A stretch of 64,000 nucleotides of DNA from Owenia fusiformis (lineage: Eukaryota > Annelida > Polychaeta > Sabellida > Oweniidae): positions 4,531,730-4,595,729 of the forward strand of contig CAIIXF020000007.1 in NCBI GenBank assembly GCA_903813345.2. Direction: 5' to 3'. Made by a program: the position numbers and the translations under genes. Of the stretch, positions 61,392 to 64,000 are shown piece after piece; the stretch's first letter is position 1; each line of letters begins with the position of its first letter. The notes below the pieces were generated by a model, which worked only from the letters and a program-made list of their open reading frames with translations, was not told the DNA's origin and made no database searches.

Positions 61392-62449
61392 ATGAATCGC
61401 AATTATTGGACTAAAAAAGAAATTGCGGAAGCTGCTGATAGCAAAAAGAAATTATTGAACGGTATAAGTACAGTTGGTGTCAAATCAATGGTAGCTATGC
61501 CTGTTCTTACACACTCTGCTAATGTGAAGCCTGAAGGCAAAAAGACGCCTGGCAAGAGACATTTTTTCAGGCACTATGGAAGAGCAGTCATGGTAAGATG
61601 AGATAAATACCTGAGAATATCTATGATCGTATACAATTACAATAAACAATGCACAGTATGGGAGTAAAGGATGAGCCAGGAAGCAAATTTATTAATATCG
61701 TATTACATATCTGCTTAATGAATAATCAAAAAATGAATAAATATTTTTAATTTTATCAGTCAAGGTGTGATTTTGGAAGCGGCATAATAGATGTTTAGTC
61801 ACATATCATATTTCTTGATGTTCACAACTATAATGGTAGTTTAATATGTTTTCTTCAAGGGAAATGTTCATATTAGGCATATGAGTTGATTATATCAGAA
61901 ATGCTTTTTACACAAAATCCCTTTATATACAAGATCCATTTATTTGAGATGTTTTGAAGTTTTGCATGTAAGTTATTAGATCCTTACAAATAAATGTCTA
62001 CATAGCAGTGCCTAAATGTATGCAAAAACATATTTGCTAAATCCTTTCTTGCCTTGCAGGTTTTGAGGATTCTATATTTATTTATTCTAAGTGGCTTCTC
62101 CTTTAGGAGACTATGGGATATACTTGAAGTTGATTTAGCTCCTTAACTGTGACAACACATTACATCACCTAAACCAGTCAATATGAGTGATGCTATTATG
62201 AAACCACATGTTAACCAGTGTATTGTAGATAACATCATAATTATTTTATTTATTTATTTATTTATTTTCGTCTCACAGCAGATTTATTTTACAGATACTA
62301 GTAGTACTAAAATGTCATAAAAACTGCCCCAGCCAGTGCAGCTTATGCACCTATAATCCTTATATATAATGTCTTTGTTTCAGGCGACAGTAAAAATGAC
62401 GACTCTTGGGAAGAAGAAATCTGTACAACAACTCCCTGAGCAAACAATG
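61392..62449 (+). CDS. Two exons of an unrecognised gene
   Basis: Exon 61392-61592 starts with ATG and encodes 67 residues (MNRNYWTKKEIAEAADSKKK, later KKTPGKRHFFRHYGRAVM). It ends at a GT donor in phase 0. Exon 62384-62449 follows a TTTGTTTCAG acceptor, encodes 22 residues (ATVKMTTLGKKKSVQQLPEQ and TM) and ends at a GTGAGT donor in phase 0. The peptide is basic and has no signal or membrane segment. I do not recognise the family. Later exons must lie beyond 62450; none was found before the window end, so the gene probably continues to the right. The clean acceptor and donor pair and the phase match are the only support. Confidence 0.45.
62245..62267. repeat. ATTT microsatellite
   Basis: About five uninterrupted units of TTTA. 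Confidence 0.85.
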
Positions 62450-62459
62450 GTGAGTCAAA

Positions 62460-64000
62460 CACTGTCTGCTAAGCTTAAAGTGCCTGATAAACTATAAAAT
62501 GCGCATGCGTCCAGGTGTTGATAAACTATAAATAGCGAAAACCCAGGGTTTGTCATCACAAGGTAAGCCAGGACGTGTTGAGCGAACATCTAGTGTTGAT
62601 ATTGAATTTACATGTAGCCAGATAAGTTTCCTTATTGAAATTACATATAGTTATTAGCAATACTTTGTAGGTGATAATTAATAAAATATGAGTATATATG
62701 AGAGAAATCGGCCATTTCGAACCTGTTGAAAGTTTGTGGCTCTCGGCTACACCGGGGAATTTACTTCCATGAGTACAGACACAAATGTGGTGCTCCCCAA
62801 GAGGTACGCGAGAAGGTGACCTGGCATCAAATGTACGACTAAATGCTTCTATCGAGTAGATAAAAGAACGAAAACGACAATAAGTTATTGCAAACGACAA
62901 TTCCGAGCATTCATCTCACTGAAGTATTTTGAAGTGAAGAAAATATGATTTTTGTTTTGAAACATGGATTCAGATGAACGTAACTTCATTCTGACAACTA
63001 ATCAAAACTGAACAAAATTGATTATACGTAACAGACGATTTATTGTTTTACAATGTTTTGATCGGCTAAACGAATGAAACCAAGAAATTATGACATGTAA
63101 AATGGCAATTTTGAAATGTAAAATTTAAAAGTGACAAACACAACCTCCCTATCCACTCTTTATGAGCCCTAATATGTACATGCAGCAGTGGAAGTGTACA
63201 GCTTATTATCACACTGCTGGGTTTTGTATTCTAAAGCTTGTTGTTTTTAATAACACTGTTCACTCGACGTAAATGTTTTGTGTGTGCGCAGTCAACGATA
63301 ATCATTGTTTTATCCTGGTTATATGACCTCGGCAATTATAACAAAACCGTACTAAACGAAAAAAACGCAAATAAGAGAAAGCTTTCACACACATATAAAA
63401 AATGAACTAGTCTAATCCGCCAGTATAAACTCTGTTATATACGTAGCCAGGTCGGGCGCACACTTTAAGACTCACTTGTAATCTGGGCCAAAAATATTAA
63501 TGTAATCAGGCCAAAAATAATAATGTATATACCTTATATTATTTTGAGGAGAAAATGTTAAATTTTTATTAAATCTCTGTATTTTCTTGAAAAAGGTATG
63601 ACGTTTTTTAGAAACTAGGCTTGAGAAGGAATGATATATACAACAAACAGATAAGGCAGTTTATAATGTTCTTCTCCATGTCAGATAGTACTCCAATGTG
63701 CAGATATAATCTCTTTACTGTATATAATTTTCGTTTTGGAAAAGGTGGCGCCAATGATCAAATGATCAAATCTACAAACCTGTTAAATATAGCTCAAACA
63801 TAAATTCATAAAGTTGTAATTCACAAATAACAAAATCACTATTGACAAAACGTTTTCAAAAATGATTGTAACGTTTTGTCAAAATAGCAGCTTAAGAAAC
63901 AGCATAAATGGTTAATTGTTATCCTTTCATTTGTATTGGTAACTGCACTGAGAAAACAACCTCTGTATAAAATGTCATTTGGGTCATGTTTTAAAACGCA
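62460..64000. other. Intron or intergenic DNA at the window end
   Basis: A GCGCATGCG word near 62500 resembles an NRF1 half-site. Otherwise I see no exon or clear repeat. Confidence 0.35.

Overview
This is animal nuclear DNA: AT-rich, with many short exons bounded by GT/AG introns and a dense load of transposons. The genes are metazoan (ANKAR, Spindly, ERp44, a cGAS-like receptor). With DIRS elements, tRNA-derived SINEs and many foldback MITEs, a marine invertebrate is the best guess. I cannot fix the phylum.

Layout. 1-2712 is the 3' part of a DIRS-type tyrosine-recombinase retrotransposon. 2917-16255 (+) is the 3' two thirds of ANKAR (ankyrin then armadillo repeats, 16 exons, 899 codons seen, last exon complete); its introns hold the DIRS element, a hAT-like MITE (4529-4711), an 835-bp foldback element with TTA target duplications (6128-6962) and a nested 2.4-kb element with 8-bp target duplications (11255-13632). 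18700-18914 looks like a CpG-containing promoter and untranslated first exon. 19190-19780 is a LINE relic. 21521-23016 (-) is a two-exon, seven-blade RCC1 protein. 23969-32007 (+) is Spindly (SPDL1, 11 coding exons, 626 aa) with an antisense 5'-truncated LINE in intron 8. 33908-46678 (+) is ERp44 (14 exons, 444 aa) with a cluster of foldback MITEs in intron 1. 46679-50500 is the ERP44 3' flank and intergenic DNA.

50521-56668 (-) is the most striking locus: a single-exon Mab-21/cGAS-like receptor (cGLR) gene cut in two by a 4,553-bp transposon with a 5-bp target duplication. The cut falls immediately after the Gly-Ser nucleotidyltransferase motif. The transposon has inverted-repeat arms built of ~145-bp tandem repeats and carries a frameshifted fragment of a Cys-rich gene. 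A second, decayed copy of the cGLR N-terminus lies beside the gene. 57000-64000 holds a SINE, dispersed repeats and two exons of an unrecognised gene (61392-62449, +).

The intact genes are ordinary housekeeping ones: spindle checkpoint and dynein adaptor (SPDL1), thiol-mediated ER retention (ERP44), a repeat scaffold (ANKAR) and a beta-propeller protein (RCC1-like). They do not form a pathway. What is new here lies in the transposons and in the broken innate-immune nucleotidyltransferase. All exon joins were made by eye from splice signals and reading-phase closure; the three large gene models close in phase throughout.
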